Origin: JBNKLG01 sp050292235 | GTDB taxonomy: Bacteria > Pseudomonadota > Gammaproteobacteria > Chromatiales > Chromatiaceae | NCBI GenBank assembly: GCA_050292235.1 | Contig: JBNKLG010000014.1 | Coordinates: 1 to 39,300, forward strand | DNA length: 39,300 nt | Reading direction: 5' to 3' | Part shown: in pieces, positions 25,651-33,826 of the stretch | Numbering within the stretch: position 1 is the stretch's first letter | Layout of the letters: each line of letters starts with the position of its first letter | Notes under the pieces: generated by a model | Database searches by the model: none | The model's input: the letters and a program-made list of their open reading frames with translations, nothing else | Told to the model about the DNA's origin: nothing | Position numbers and translations under genes: made by a program

Positions 25651-26178
25651 TTACAGTGCTTGCAGGCCGAGAATGAATTCGTCGTAGCTCATCCCTTGAG
25701 TCTGTATCTGTTCCAACAGCCATGCCATGGAGACATCGGGCCCGGTATCCACCCCCTCTCGCCGTTCCATTTCCAGCATCTCCCGATAGAGCTCGCTGAT
25801 TTTCTGCACCCCTTTGGCATTGGCTCTGCGCCGTACAGAGAAATAGCCGAGGGTTTTGTCGTTCATGTCGTGGTCGGAGGTCACGTTGGCAAAATCCCAA
25901 TAGAAGGCGCCATCCATCGCCCGATTTTTCACAAAGACAAAAAACTCGTCACCACGTCGAAGGGTTTTCCACAACAGACGAAAGGTGCCACGAGGCATGT
26001 CCGGATGGCGGATGATATTGTGTTGATGACCAAGCAAGCCCTGTTCACTGTATCCAGAGACGCGCATGAGAGCACGATTGGCATAGGTAATCCGGCCCTG
26101 GAGGTCGGTTTTGCTGATCAGAACCTCATCCTCACCAAGCAGCACCTCCCGTGAGGTGGGTGTGACACTCGCGCTCAT
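25651..26178 (-). CDS. Stand-alone Aer-type PAS domain protein
   Basis: From the ATG at 26178 the protein is 175 aa. It is almost entirely one PAS domain (~15-125) of the aerotaxis type, with ITYANRALMRVSGY, HNIIRHPDMPRGTFRLLW and VKNRAMDGAFYWDFANVT, closely like the FAD-binding PAS of Aer. A helical tail (~130-175) ends the protein. It has no transducer region and no membrane helix. GGAGGG lies 4-5 nt before this ATG, which decides the start; the longer frame to 26277 has no such site. It is cotranscribed with a membrane-anchored receptor that has no PAS of its own, so the pair looks like an Aer split into two proteins. FAD binding is inferred from family. Confidence 0.9.
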   Translation of the reverse strand: MSASVTPTSREVLLGEDEVLISKTDLQGRITYANRALMRVSGYSEQGLLGHQHNIIRHPDMPRGTFRLLWKTLRRGDEFFVFVKNRAMDGAFYWDFANVTSDHDMNDKTLGYFSVRRRANAKGVQKISELYREMLEMERREGVDTGPDVSMAWLLEQIQTQGMSYDEFILGLQAL

Positions 26179-26257
26179 ATTGCCCTCCGCATTTTTACAG
26201 CCACCTATTAAGGTGCCAGAAGGGGACAACAGGTTTCCCCAAAAGCAGGGTAAACAA

Positions 26258-26285
26258 CGAAGTCCACTTCGAAACACTGGTGTTT
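26258..26285. promoter_or_regulatory. Two abutting dyads upstream of the PAS-receptor operon and the LysR gene
   Basis: CGAAGTCCACTTCG (26258-26271) and AAACACTGGTGTTT (26272-26285) are two perfect palindromes placed back to back in the 235-bp gap between the PAS gene and the divergent LysR gene. They could be operator half-sites or small leader hairpins. No known consensus is recognised. Confidence 0.3.
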
Positions 26286-26413
26286 AGGGGATAGTAGCAG
26301 GTGAGGGAGATTGTTCCAGCTGGGATATAAGCAGGGTAAGAGGGAAACTTGAATACCCATTTATATTCGGTGCGAAATGGGTAGAATCCGTTTTAATCAA
26401 CAATACGCCAGAT

Positions 26414-27304
26414 ATGACTACACAGCTACCCGACTGGAATGATCTGGAATACGTACTGGCAGTATGCAGGGAGGGCTCGCTTTCCGGAGCGGCCCGGGCC
26501 CTTGATGTCAACCATTCCACCGTCTTCCGGCGTATCAGCGGCATAGAGAAAAAGCTCGGAATCTCCCTATTCCAGCGCCTTCCCGGTGGTTATGTCATAA
26601 CCGAAGCGGGTGAGGTCGCTTTCGCTTCCGCCAGCCGGATTGAAGAGGAAATTCTGAATCTTTCGCGACAACTGGCGGGAAAAGATCTGCAACTGGCCGG
26701 GGAGTTACGGGTTTCAGCTCCCGATGCCATGGCCGAGCGCCTCTTGATGCCATATTTTGCACAATTCAGCGAGCGCTATCCTGCTATCACTCTCAATCTT
26801 GAGGTGACCAATGACTTTGCCGACCTGGGCCGCCGAGAGGCAGATATCGCCATTCGCGTCACTCGCCAGCCCCCTGAAACCATGATCGGACGCCGCGTAT
26901 GCGGGTTTTCGGGCAGCCTCTACAGCACAACTGATCACGCATTCGCATCTGCTGAGGTGCTAGAAGAGCAACCCTGGCTATTACCCAACTTCGGTTTGGA
27001 TGCTCACCCCGTGAACCTATGGGCCAAACGCCACTACCCCAGCGCCAGGGTGGTATTACGATCAGACTCTTTCCCAACCCTGATGGAGGCAGCAAGACAG
27101 GGGATGGGCATTGCCCTCCTGCCCTGTTTTCTCGGCGATGCCATTCCCGGGCTTCATCGCATATTACCGCCGCCAAAAGAGCTAAAGGAAGAAGTCTGGA
27201 TCCTTTCACATCCAGATCTGCGTCGTACCGCTCGGCTTCGTGTCTTCACTGAATTTCTTTTCGAGGCATTAACGAAAGAACAGCGCCGACTGGAGGGTGA
27301 ATAA
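26414..27304 (+). CDS. LysR-family transcriptional regulator
   Basis: A 296-aa protein of standard length. The N-terminal winged helix-turn-helix begins DWNDLEYVLAVCREGSLSGA (~7) with recognition region NHSTVFRRISGIEKKLG (~36-52). The substrate-binding domain (~92-290) contains GMGIALLPCFLGD. The WNDLxYxLAV start groups it with the large YafC/CrgA-like clade, which often regulates a neighbouring oxidoreductase or itself. It is divergent from the PAS-receptor-azoR block, so azoR or the receptor operon could be targets; this is a guess from position. There is no clear Shine-Dalgarno. The effector is unknown. Confidence 0.93.
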   Translation: MTTQLPDWNDLEYVLAVCREGSLSGAARALDVNHSTVFRRISGIEKKLGISLFQRLPGGYVITEAGEVAFASASRIEEEILNLSRQLAGKDLQLAGELRVSAPDAMAERLLMPYFAQFSERYPAITLNLEVTNDFADLGRREADIAIRVTRQPPETMIGRRVCGFSGSLYSTTDHAFASAEVLEEQPWLLPNFGLDAHPVNLWAKRHYPSARVVLRSDSFPTLMEAARQGMGIALLPCFLGDAIPGLHRILPPPKELKEEVWILSHPDLRRTARLRVFTEFLFEALTKEQRRLEGE

Positions 27305-27359
27305 CCTTCCAGATTTGATTCAGCCTGGGTTAAGTTTGCCCCTTTATGCTTCTCCCTAA

Positions 27360-27382
27360 GCGAAACAACCTTCTGTTTTCGC
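27360..27382 (+). other. Hairpin between LysR gene and glycine-zipper gene
   Basis: GCGAAACA-ACCTTC-TGTTTTCGC forms an 8-bp stem with one bulged T, ending 17 bp before the next ATG. It could end the LysR transcript or form a leader structure over the next ribosome-binding site; the following ATTTGAGG is a poor U-tract. Confidence 0.25.
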
Positions 27383-27398
27383 ATTTGAGGAAAAAATC

Positions 27399-27926
27399 AT
27401 GCGTAAAATCATATTTCATTACCTAGCCGTCAGTGCCCTGCTTGCGCTGTCTGCCACGCCAGCCATGGCCCGTCACCATAATGAGGATGACAATCGCCAC
27501 CGGATTCACCAAGCCAGAGTCATCAAAGCCAGTCCCATCTACGAAACCCGACAGGTCAGGATCACCGAAGAGCGTTGCCGCCCCGGTCACCGTCGGCGTC
27601 ACAACGGCCAAGATGGAACAGTCGTCGGCGGTATCCTTGGTGGCGCCATCGGCAACCAAATGGCCAACCGGGGCCATCGTACCGAAGCCACTGTTGCGGG
27701 GGCCATTGTGGGCGGTATCATTGGCCATGAGGTTGGGAACAACCAATCTCGCTACGCCCGTGGACCGGAACGGTGCCATCCCGTCACCCGCTATCGTGAT
27801 GAAGAGGTCGTGGTAGGTTACCGGGTAAAATACCGCTATCACGGAGAGATACTCAGGACCAAAACCCGCCACCATCCGGGTAAATTTTTGGCCGTCAACC
27901 GTCATGGACGCCCACTTGAGGATTAA
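27399..27926 (+). CDS. Glycine-zipper 2TM domain envelope protein
   Basis: A 175-aa exported protein. The signal peptide is 1-24 (cut after AMA, before RHHNED). A glycine-zipper segment (~66-108: GGILGGAIGNQMAN...AGAIVGGIIGHEVGN) is typical of the Rickettsia 17-kDa antigen/YMGG-like family, whose members sit in or at the outer membrane. Flanking regions are rich in His and Arg and contain two cysteines (RCRPGH and RCHPVT). There is no lipobox Cys, so it is not a lipoprotein. AGGAAA lies upstream of the ATG. It is first of four closely spaced genes ending in a two-component system and may be a target or modulator of it. Confidence 0.88.
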   Translation: MRKIIFHYLAVSALLALSATPAMARHHNEDDNRHRIHQARVIKASPIYETRQVRITEERCRPGHRRRHNGQDGTVVGGILGGAIGNQMANRGHRTEATVAGAIVGGIIGHEVGNNQSRYARGPERCHPVTRYRDEEVVVGYRVKYRYHGEILRTKTRHHPGKFLAVNRHGRPLED

Positions 27927-27947
27927 CCACCAACCCATTGGAGAAGC

Positions 27948-28211
27948 ATGATGCCAAGCCCCGGCCCCACCCTATCCTGGACATCCCGCTTCTATCAACT
28001 GACTCCGATCCTGCTGCTCAGCGCCCTGCTGACGGCAGGGCCGGCGATCGGCATGTCACTGGATCAGGCAGTTCAACAGGTAAAGCGCCAGACCAATGGC
28101 AAAATCCTCTCCGCTCGCACCGTCAAACAGGGACAGCAGCAAGTCCATCAGATCCGGGTCCTGACCAGCAAGGGCCAGGTGCGGGAAATCAAGATCAACG
28201 CTGGACGCTAG
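27948..28211 (+). CDS. Small exported PepSY-like protein
   Basis: An 87-aa protein with an N-terminal signal/anchor helix (~17-36) and a PepSY-like beta unit in the rest (MSLDQAVQQVKRQ ... VHQIRVLTSKGQVREIKI). PepSY proteins are often found just before PhoP/PhoQ-type genes in gammaproteobacteria and are thought to modulate periplasmic proteases or sensors. GGAG lies before tandem ATG codons; either may be used. It ends one base before the response regulator start (TAG-A-ATG), so translation is likely coupled. Confidence 0.85.
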   Translation: MMPSPGPTLSWTSRFYQLTPILLLSALLTAGPAIGMSLDQAVQQVKRQTNGKILSARTVKQGQQQVHQIRVLTSKGQVREIKINAGR

Positions 28212-28212
28212 A

Positions 28213-28896
28213 ATGCACCTCTTACTGGTCGAAGACGAAATCGCCCTCAATCGCCAGCTTCAAGCCCAACTGATGGCCCGTGACCATGAGGTCGAAACGG
28301 CGATGGATGGAGAACAGGGACTGACCCTGGGACGAGATCCTTCCCTTGACATCGCCATCATCGATCTGGGACTACCCAAACTTTCCGGGATTGCTCTGAT
28401 CCGCCAATTGCGTGCCGACGGCCACAATCTGCCCATTCTCATTCTTACCGCCCGGGATTCCTGGCGCGACAAGGTCGAGGGGCTGGAGGCCGGGGCTGAC
28501 GACTATCTGGTCAAGCCCTTCAATCTGCAGGAGCTTTTGGCCCGACTGCATGCCCTGCAACGGCGCGCCACGGGACTCAGCTCGCCCCTGATCCAATGCG
28601 GTCCGATTTTGTTGGACACCGCCGAGCAGCGGGTGTGCCGTGACGACCAGCCCATCGAACTGACTGGATTTGAATACCAACTGCTGGAGTATCTGATGCG
28701 CCACAGCGGCAAGGTCATTTCCAAACTGGAACTGACCGAGCATCTCTACGATCAGGACTTCGATCGTGACAGCAATGTCCTGGAGGTGCTCATCGGGCGT
28801 CTGCGCAAGAAACTTGATCCCCAAAGCGACCTCAAACCCATTGAGACCCTGCGTGGCCGAGGCTATCGTCTGACCCTGGCCCGCGCTAACCCGTGA
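28213..28896 (+). CDS. OmpR/PhoP-family response regulator
   Basis: A 227-aa protein. The receiver domain (1-~115) has the acidic pair ED (~8-9), phosphoacceptor Asp in IIDLGLPKLSG (~51), Thr in ILTARDSW (~79) and Lys in DDYLVKPF (~101). A winged-helix output domain follows (~125-225, with VISKLELTEHLYDQ and LEVLIGRLRKKL). The closest general type is PhoP/QseB. It overlaps its kinase gene by 4 bases (GTGA). It probably controls its own four-gene cluster and envelope genes; the signal may be divalent cations or cationic stress, by analogy only. Confidence 0.95.
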   Translation: MHLLLVEDEIALNRQLQAQLMARDHEVETAMDGEQGLTLGRDPSLDIAIIDLGLPKLSGIALIRQLRADGHNLPILILTARDSWRDKVEGLEAGADDYLVKPFNLQELLARLHALQRRATGLSSPLIQCGPILLDTAEQRVCRDDQPIELTGFEYQLLEYLMRHSGKVISKLELTEHLYDQDFDRDSNVLEVLIGRLRKKLDPQSDLKPIETLRGRGYRLTLARANP

Positions 28897-30221
28897 GGGA
28901 TTCCATTCGCCACCGCCTCAACCTGAGCAGCCTGCTGCTGATGCTGCTGTTTCTCGGCCTGACCGGCCTGCTGCTGCAATCTGCCCAGCTCCACAGCCTG
29001 GAGACGGGAGTCAAAAACCATCTGCTCAGCCACGTTTATGCCCTGCTGGGGGTTGCTGATGTCAATCCCGAAGGACAGCTATCACTGCCCCCCCTGTCTG
29101 ATCCCCGCCTGAATCAGCCCGACTCGGGTCTCTATGCCGCGATAGCCAGTGAGCAAGGCCAACTCCAATGGCAATCACCCTCGTTGCTGGGCGTCAAACT
29201 CCCTCCTCCCACCCCTTTAGAGGCAGGGCAAAATATTTTTCATCAGGACGATCTCTATTACCTGCTGGATTACGGTATCGAGTGGGCGCTAACACCCGAC
29301 AGCTCTCGCCACTTTACCCTGCGCATTGCCCAGGCACGGAAAGAGATCGAGCAACAGGCTGCCAGTTTCCGTACCCGGCTTTGGCTTGGTCTATTGGGAC
29401 TGGCCATCGCTCTGCTGATTGCTCAAAGCCTGGTGCTCCATTGGAGTCTGCACCCTCTACGCCGCATTGCCAAGGCACTGGGCGCGGTGGAGAGTGGCGA
29501 TATGGATGACATTCAAGGCCACTACCCAAAAGAGCTCCAACCCCTCGCCGACAATCTCAACGCTCTGCTGCACCACAATCAGGTACAACGGGAACGCTAC
29601 CGCAACAGCCTGGACGACCTTGCCCACAGCATCAAAACCCCCCTGGCTCTGCTCAAAGGGGCTCTGGAGGATGAGGACAATAATGCCCTGCGTGAGGCCA
29701 CCCGCCAGGCCGTACCCCATATCGACAGCTTGGTGCGAGGCCGCCTGAACCAGACCAGTATCGGTGGCGATGGCTTGGTCAGACGCGTCCCTCTCAAACC
29801 CCTGCTGCAACGTCTGACCAATACCCTGAGCAAAGTCTATCGGGAACCAGGACTTCAGGTTCAATGGTCCATTGATGAGGACTATGCGCTACGGGGAAAC
29901 GAAAACGATCTGCTGGAGCTCTTCGGCAATCTGCTGGACAACGCCTGCAAATATGGCCGGGGAAAGATGCGCCTCAGTGCCACGCTGGAAGGGGAGCTCT
30001 GCCATATCCTGATTGAGGACAATGGACCGGGCATCCCTGAGGATCAAATCCAGGAAGTGCTCAACCGCGGCACCCGGCTCGACGAACAACAGGCCGGTCA
30101 GGGCATCGGGCTGGCCGCTTCACAAAACAGCATCAAACTCTATAAAGGAACGCTAAGCATTCTGCGTAGCAAAAACCTGGGGGGAACCGCCATTCAGGTA
30201 AGCCTGAAACAGCATCAGTAA
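28893..30221 (+). CDS. PhoQ-like membrane sensor histidine kinase
   Basis: A 442-aa protein starting with GTG inside the stop of the response regulator. Helix (~10-30), periplasmic sensor (~31-155), helix (~165-185), HAMP (~186-235), dimerisation domain with His in DDLAHSIKTPLALLKG (~244) and ATPase domain with LFGNLLDNACKY (~350), EDNGPGIP (~377) and GQGIGLA (~405). All catalytic boxes are intact. The DLAHSIKTPLA form of the H-box matches the PhoQ group. The periplasmic domain is not rich enough in acidic clusters for me to call Mg2+ sensing. It ends tail-to-tail with the phosphatase-kinase gene, overlapping it by 7 bp. Confidence 0.94.
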   Translation: MRDSIRHRLNLSSLLLMLLFLGLTGLLLQSAQLHSLETGVKNHLLSHVYALLGVADVNPEGQLSLPPLSDPRLNQPDSGLYAAIASEQGQLQWQSPSLLGVKLPPPTPLEAGQNIFHQDDLYYLLDYGIEWALTPDSSRHFTLRIAQARKEIEQQAASFRTRLWLGLLGLAIALLIAQSLVLHWSLHPLRRIAKALGAVESGDMDDIQGHYPKELQPLADNLNALLHHNQVQRERYRNSLDDLAHSIKTPLALLKGALEDEDNNALREATRQAVPHIDSLVRGRLNQTSIGGDGLVRRVPLKPLLQRLTNTLSKVYREPGLQVQWSIDEDYALRGNENDLLELFGNLLDNACKYGRGKMRLSATLEGELCHILIEDNGPGIPEDQIQEVLNRGTRLDEQQAGQGIGLAASQNSIKLYKGTLSILRSKNLGGTAIQVSLKQHQ

Positions 30222-31450
30222 TCCCTTGTGCCGTAGCCCAAACGCCCAATCATATCCGCCTTGCGAGCAATCATCTTCTCCACCAGCTTGACACTGCCCC
30301 CATTGTTCAGAATGACCCGACGAATCTCCTCATCAGGAATGGCGGTGACCTTCTGAATTGCCTGATCAACCCCAGCCGCAGTCATCTCCCCGAAGAGTCT
30401 GACCGCATGGGGGTTATCTGGCTCGGTTCGTAGCAGATCGATCTCCTTGACCTCAGTACCAAAGGCCCTGCCCTTGGGATCGCCCTGAGCCCGAAAAGCC
30501 AGAGCACCACCCACATCCAGAGTCAGCACTTGACCATCAATCAGCCCCTGATTATCACCGTTGTAGCCCGCCACATCCCAGTTGGCAGTCCAGGCGTGGA
30601 CACCAAGCCACTGCTGAGCCTGCCTGCGATGGCTCTCACTTAGATGGGCAACGCATTTTTCATCCAGATCAATCCATTGGGTGGCGATCTGATCGGCTGC
30701 CAGGGTGCGGACATAGGTTAATGTCGGCGCACCAGCCAGCCGGTAGAGCTGTGCGGCCAGAAACTCGTTGCGGGCATGGGCATGGGATTCCAGGGTTTTG
30801 ACGTAGTAACGCCGCCCCAGTTCATCCTCATAAAGGCCAGCAGGATTGGTACCCAGCTGACCGCCAATCCGGTGCATCCGACCGACATCGATCACCCGGT
30901 CCTGGGGGGTGGTTCGGCGCACTAAAGCCAACTGGGCTGGCGTTTCAATGGCCCCTGGTCGCTCTCGCCGTACCTGACGGATCGCAGCTTTGGGCTCCAT
31001 ACCCAGCTCCACCAGCAATCGCGCCGCCATCATCCCTGCCCGCCCCAAGCCGCCTTTGCAATGGATGAGGACATCCTCGCCCTGGCGGAGCCTCTCGCGA
31101 ATCAAGTGCCCTTCGTTGAGCCATTGGCGCTCAAAGAACTGGGTGGGAATGGAGAAGTCGGCAATGGGCAGATGACGCCAGGCCAGGCCCCGTTGCTGAA
31201 CCCCCTCACCCAAATTTGGCACCTTGAGCATATGCAGCTCTTCCGGCTCCACCAGAGTCAAAACCAGTTTGGCGCCCCAGGCGGCAATGGCATCCAGATC
31301 GATATCGAGATCACGCGCCCAGGCACCGGTATGGGCAAAGGGATCCTGCTTGCCAGGACAGAAGGTGATACCGATGCGGCCCTGGTCAGGACCAGCTTGA
31401 ACAGATGCGATTTGCAGGGGATGGCTTTGGCTCGTTCGCGCCACGGGCAT
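30215..31450 (-). CDS. Dual-specificity phosphatase (CDKN3-like) fused to a kinase-like domain
   Basis: A 411-aa soluble protein. The N-terminal half (~20-185) is a cysteine phosphatase with the P-loop HCKGGLGRAG (~130-139), catalytic Cys131 and Arg137, and a general-acid candidate Asp in LPIADFS (~95); it resembles CDKN3/KAP-type phosphatases. The second half (~190-411) has residues in kinase-like order: GTNPAGLYED, a Lys in RYYVKTL (~217), Asn/Asp in NWDVAGYNGDNQG (~288-300) and LDVGGAL (~310) in the place of DFG. I do not recognise a named family for this half. A phosphatase and a kinase-like fold in one chain suggest control of a phosphorylated protein or small molecule in both directions; this is inference. 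AGGA lies 7 nt before the ATG. It is divergent from an orphan membrane protein gene. Confidence 0.8.
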   Translation of the reverse strand: MPVARTSQSHPLQIASVQAGPDQGRIGITFCPGKQDPFAHTGAWARDLDIDLDAIAAWGAKLVLTLVEPEELHMLKVPNLGEGVQQRGLAWRHLPIADFSIPTQFFERQWLNEGHLIRERLRQGEDVLIHCKGGLGRAGMMAARLLVELGMEPKAAIRQVRRERPGAIETPAQLALVRRTTPQDRVIDVGRMHRIGGQLGTNPAGLYEDELGRRYYVKTLESHAHARNEFLAAQLYRLAGAPTLTYVRTLAADQIATQWIDLDEKCVAHLSESHRRQAQQWLGVHAWTANWDVAGYNGDNQGLIDGQVLTLDVGGALAFRAQGDPKGRAFGTEVKEIDLLRTEPDNPHAVRLFGEMTAAGVDQAIQKVTAIPDEEIRRVILNNGGSVKLVEKMIARKADMIGRLGYGTRDY

Positions 31451-31555
31451 AGGAACATCCTGATAAGATCCTTGATCATCGTTCCGAGTCTAGCATGGAC
31501 ACCCCCGCGCTTGACCGCTCATCCCGATCGCAAAGAGTTCCCATTTCTCAAGACC

Positions 31556-33631
31556 ATGAAAACACTGCCTCAGAAGACTCGAATTAGAGCAGAAAATGCC
31601 ACTGACTTGGTGGAACCATGGTTGGTTTTCTGGCCGCTATTGGCCTCTATGTGCGCTTTCCTGGCGGCATATGACCAATATACTTATCAAACGCATGCTG
31701 CCTTTCTCAACGGTGGCCTCAGTCTTGTTGCCAGCTCGTTTGTTTTGCTCCTCAGACGATGGCGGACTGAAACGATCAAAAGCGTAGATACTCGCCTCAG
31801 TCGTCTGACGATGGGCACCCTGATTTCATTCGGGTTTGCAGCCTTCTTCGCAACCCATGCCTTGATGACAGCTACGATATTCAGCGAACAGCGGATTCTA
31901 GCTCATGTGGGCAGGATAATGATCTGGAAAGAAGGTGTTGCAAGCATGACGCTTTCACTCATGTTCGCCTTCATGATTCTGGCTGCCATATGTGGCTGGA
32001 GGCGATGGTCGAATGCAAGATTCACTGTGGCTGCGGTCATCACCGCCATGATCGTGTTCCTGTTCGGGCCAACACTCACTGCAGAAATCTTCTACGCCGG
32101 TGAGATTCCAGCCAGGCAAGAACTATTTTTTAAGTTTTCGCTGTCGAGAATGATGAAAAGCAGGAATGACGTCTTTCTCCATGTTGTGCAAGGGCCCCAC
32201 GACGTACCTGAAGAAACCTTTATTTGCATCGAGAAACGTAACCACTCTCTATTGATGTTTGGCCATCGGTTTGGTGAAAAAAACAGCCTGAACCATGACG
32301 ATTGGCGTCGAAAACGTGTTCAACAACGGAAAACGCAATGCGATGAGGAAATCCAAGTGGCACTGACAACCGGAAAGGCCATCGAAAGTGCACTCTACAA
32401 CAATCAACCATCCCTGTTTTTTGCGCGCCTGAAAGCTGATCCCACGACATACCGGGAACGCAGGGTTGCCGCCGATGTGGCTAAGCTCCCTGAACCGCTG
32501 AGATCTCGGTTATCACTGTTATTGCCGGTAGACCGCCGGTGGAATTATAAGCCCTTCGACGTCGCATTGGCCGTTGGCGATCATAATGCCATAGCTACGA
32601 CCTTTCCACCGATAAAGGCGCTATTGCCTCACCAACGCCAGGCACTTTTCCACCTCGGATTGGCTCATCTGCTGAACGACTCGATAACAGCCAGCCAGAA
32701 TAAAGATAGTCGCACCGATACGACAGCATCCGTTGAAAAAATAAATGCGACACTCCTTGGCTACGGCTTAGGCAAAACATATCGCACTTTTAGCGGCAAC
32801 TATTCCGGCTTCGACTACTTCATGGCGAATCGTCGCTGTGATCTGGCCTACGCAGAATTTTTATCGTCGCGGAACATTCAACCAACTTCCCAGCATATCC
32901 TGCATCTGCTCTCCTCGATTGGCTATGGACAATATCCCTCAGCCTCTGCCTACTGGTCGAAACCTGGAAAGTTTTTCTATGCGCACCCCTCTTTGGGTGC
33001 ACCTGAAGAGCATCAGCTTGGGCAGTGCATACCGCTGGCGCACTTTTATGCCAACAAAGTACAAGACTTCAATAGTAGCCTGGACGCCCAGGGAAAAAGC
33101 GTTTATGAGGCAATCTATGGTATTGCCCGAACCGCAGTTATCGAATGGGTATATCGAGATGGGATGCGGAGGATTAGCGATCATTATCATAGAGATACCC
33201 GTGTTATCGGAAATCCGGCTTTATTATTTGACGTCGCTGCAGAGATCCTGAAACGGCAACCTCCATCCTTTGAGCAATATTGTGCTTGGGCAAATACCGC
33301 GAATCTTTGGCTGATGTCGGTCCAGGATCGCAATCCAAAAATGGTAGCAGCCATGGCAGCTTTACCAGAACGATGGCGACAGGCAAAGTTGGTGTATCGA
33401 TCATCTCAGGCAGAATGCAACTTGAAAGGATTATTCACTTTCGTAAACGAGTTCGAGACACTCGAGGCGGCCCGGGATTTTGTCAATATCTCATTGAAAA
33501 GAGTAGATATTCCCTGTCAAGCAAACCTCACTGTCATTGAGGATGACGACAATGTCTCTGGCACCCAAAAAGACCTGTTTTTACGCTGCACGGCCAAGGC
33601 CATTCCATGGCAAGCAGTACCGGATATCTAA
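31556..33631 (+). CDS. Unrecognised 691-aa membrane protein
   Basis: I do not recognise this protein. It has about five transmembrane helices near the N-terminus (~20-40, ~45-63, ~83-107, ~121-145, ~160-185), then a ~500-aa hydrophilic region with several scattered Cys, many Tyr/Phe/His, and no obvious enzymatic motif. The topology (odd number of helices) would place the long domain on the opposite face from the N-terminus. The open frame extends back to 31061, but that part is antisense to the phosphatase-kinase gene, so the ATG at 31556 is chosen; its ribosome-binding site is weak (AAGAG). The sequence looks more AT-rich and less biased in codon use than its neighbours, suggesting acquisition or fast evolution. 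No close family is suggested. Confidence 0.8.
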   Translation: MKTLPQKTRIRAENATDLVEPWLVFWPLLASMCAFLAAYDQYTYQTHAAFLNGGLSLVASSFVLLLRRWRTETIKSVDTRLSRLTMGTLISFGFAAFFATHALMTATIFSEQRILAHVGRIMIWKEGVASMTLSLMFAFMILAAICGWRRWSNARFTVAAVITAMIVFLFGPTLTAEIFYAGEIPARQELFFKFSLSRMMKSRNDVFLHVVQGPHDVPEETFICIEKRNHSLLMFGHRFGEKNSLNHDDWRRKRVQQRKTQCDEEIQVALTTGKAIESALYNNQPSLFFARLKADPTTYRERRVAADVAKLPEPLRSRLSLLLPVDRRWNYKPFDVALAVGDHNAIATTFPPIKALLPHQRQALFHLGLAHLLNDSITASQNKDSRTDTTASVEKINATLLGYGLGKTYRTFSGNYSGFDYFMANRRCDLAYAEFLSSRNIQPTSQHILHLLSSIGYGQYPSASAYWSKPGKFFYAHPSLGAPEEHQLGQCIPLAHFYANKVQDFNSSLDAQGKSVYEAIYGIARTAVIEWVYRDGMRRISDHYHRDTRVIGNPALLFDVAAEILKRQPPSFEQYCAWANTANLWLMSVQDRNPKMVAAMAALPERWRQAKLVYRSSQAECNLKGLFTFVNEFETLEAARDFVNISLKRVDIPCQANLTVIEDDDNVSGTQKDLFLRCTAKAIPWQAVPDI

Positions 33632-33762
33632 ATAACCAATCGACTCTATTCCTCTCTTTTCGCCACTTCACTTAGTCCAACTGAAAACCAGCCTGATACC
33701 CTTGGAGAGTTTTTAAGGATCATCATTTCGAATCCAGCATGGACCTTACTACGACAGATGCG

Positions 33763-33791
33763 CTTGATCTCAGCGCCCATCGGCCCTATAT
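33763..33791 (+). promoter_or_regulatory. Sigma-32-like heat-shock promoter of lon
   Basis: CTTGATC (33763-33769) and CCCTATAT (33784-33791), 14 bp apart, match the heat-shock consensus CTTGAAA - CCCCATNT at most positions. The start of transcription would be near 33798, about 29 nt before the ATG at 33827. It also argues against the longer lon frame starting at 33758. Confidence 0.5.
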
Positions 33792-33826
33792 CTAGGCTTT
33801 ACGACCTATTCCATCAGACCATTCCT

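Noticed and set aside
25637..25900. Upstream extension of the chemoreceptor
   Set aside because: It overlaps the PAS gene in another frame, has Arg/Gln-rich shadow composition, and the ATG at 25636 has a strong GGGAGG.
26178..26413. Sigma-54 promoter (TGGCACC at ~26211-26217, minus strand)
   Set aside because: The -12 GC element is not at the required distance.
31061..31555. Upstream extension of the orphan membrane protein
   Set aside because: It is antisense to the conserved phosphatase domain of the opposite-strand gene; the first plausible start after it is 31556.
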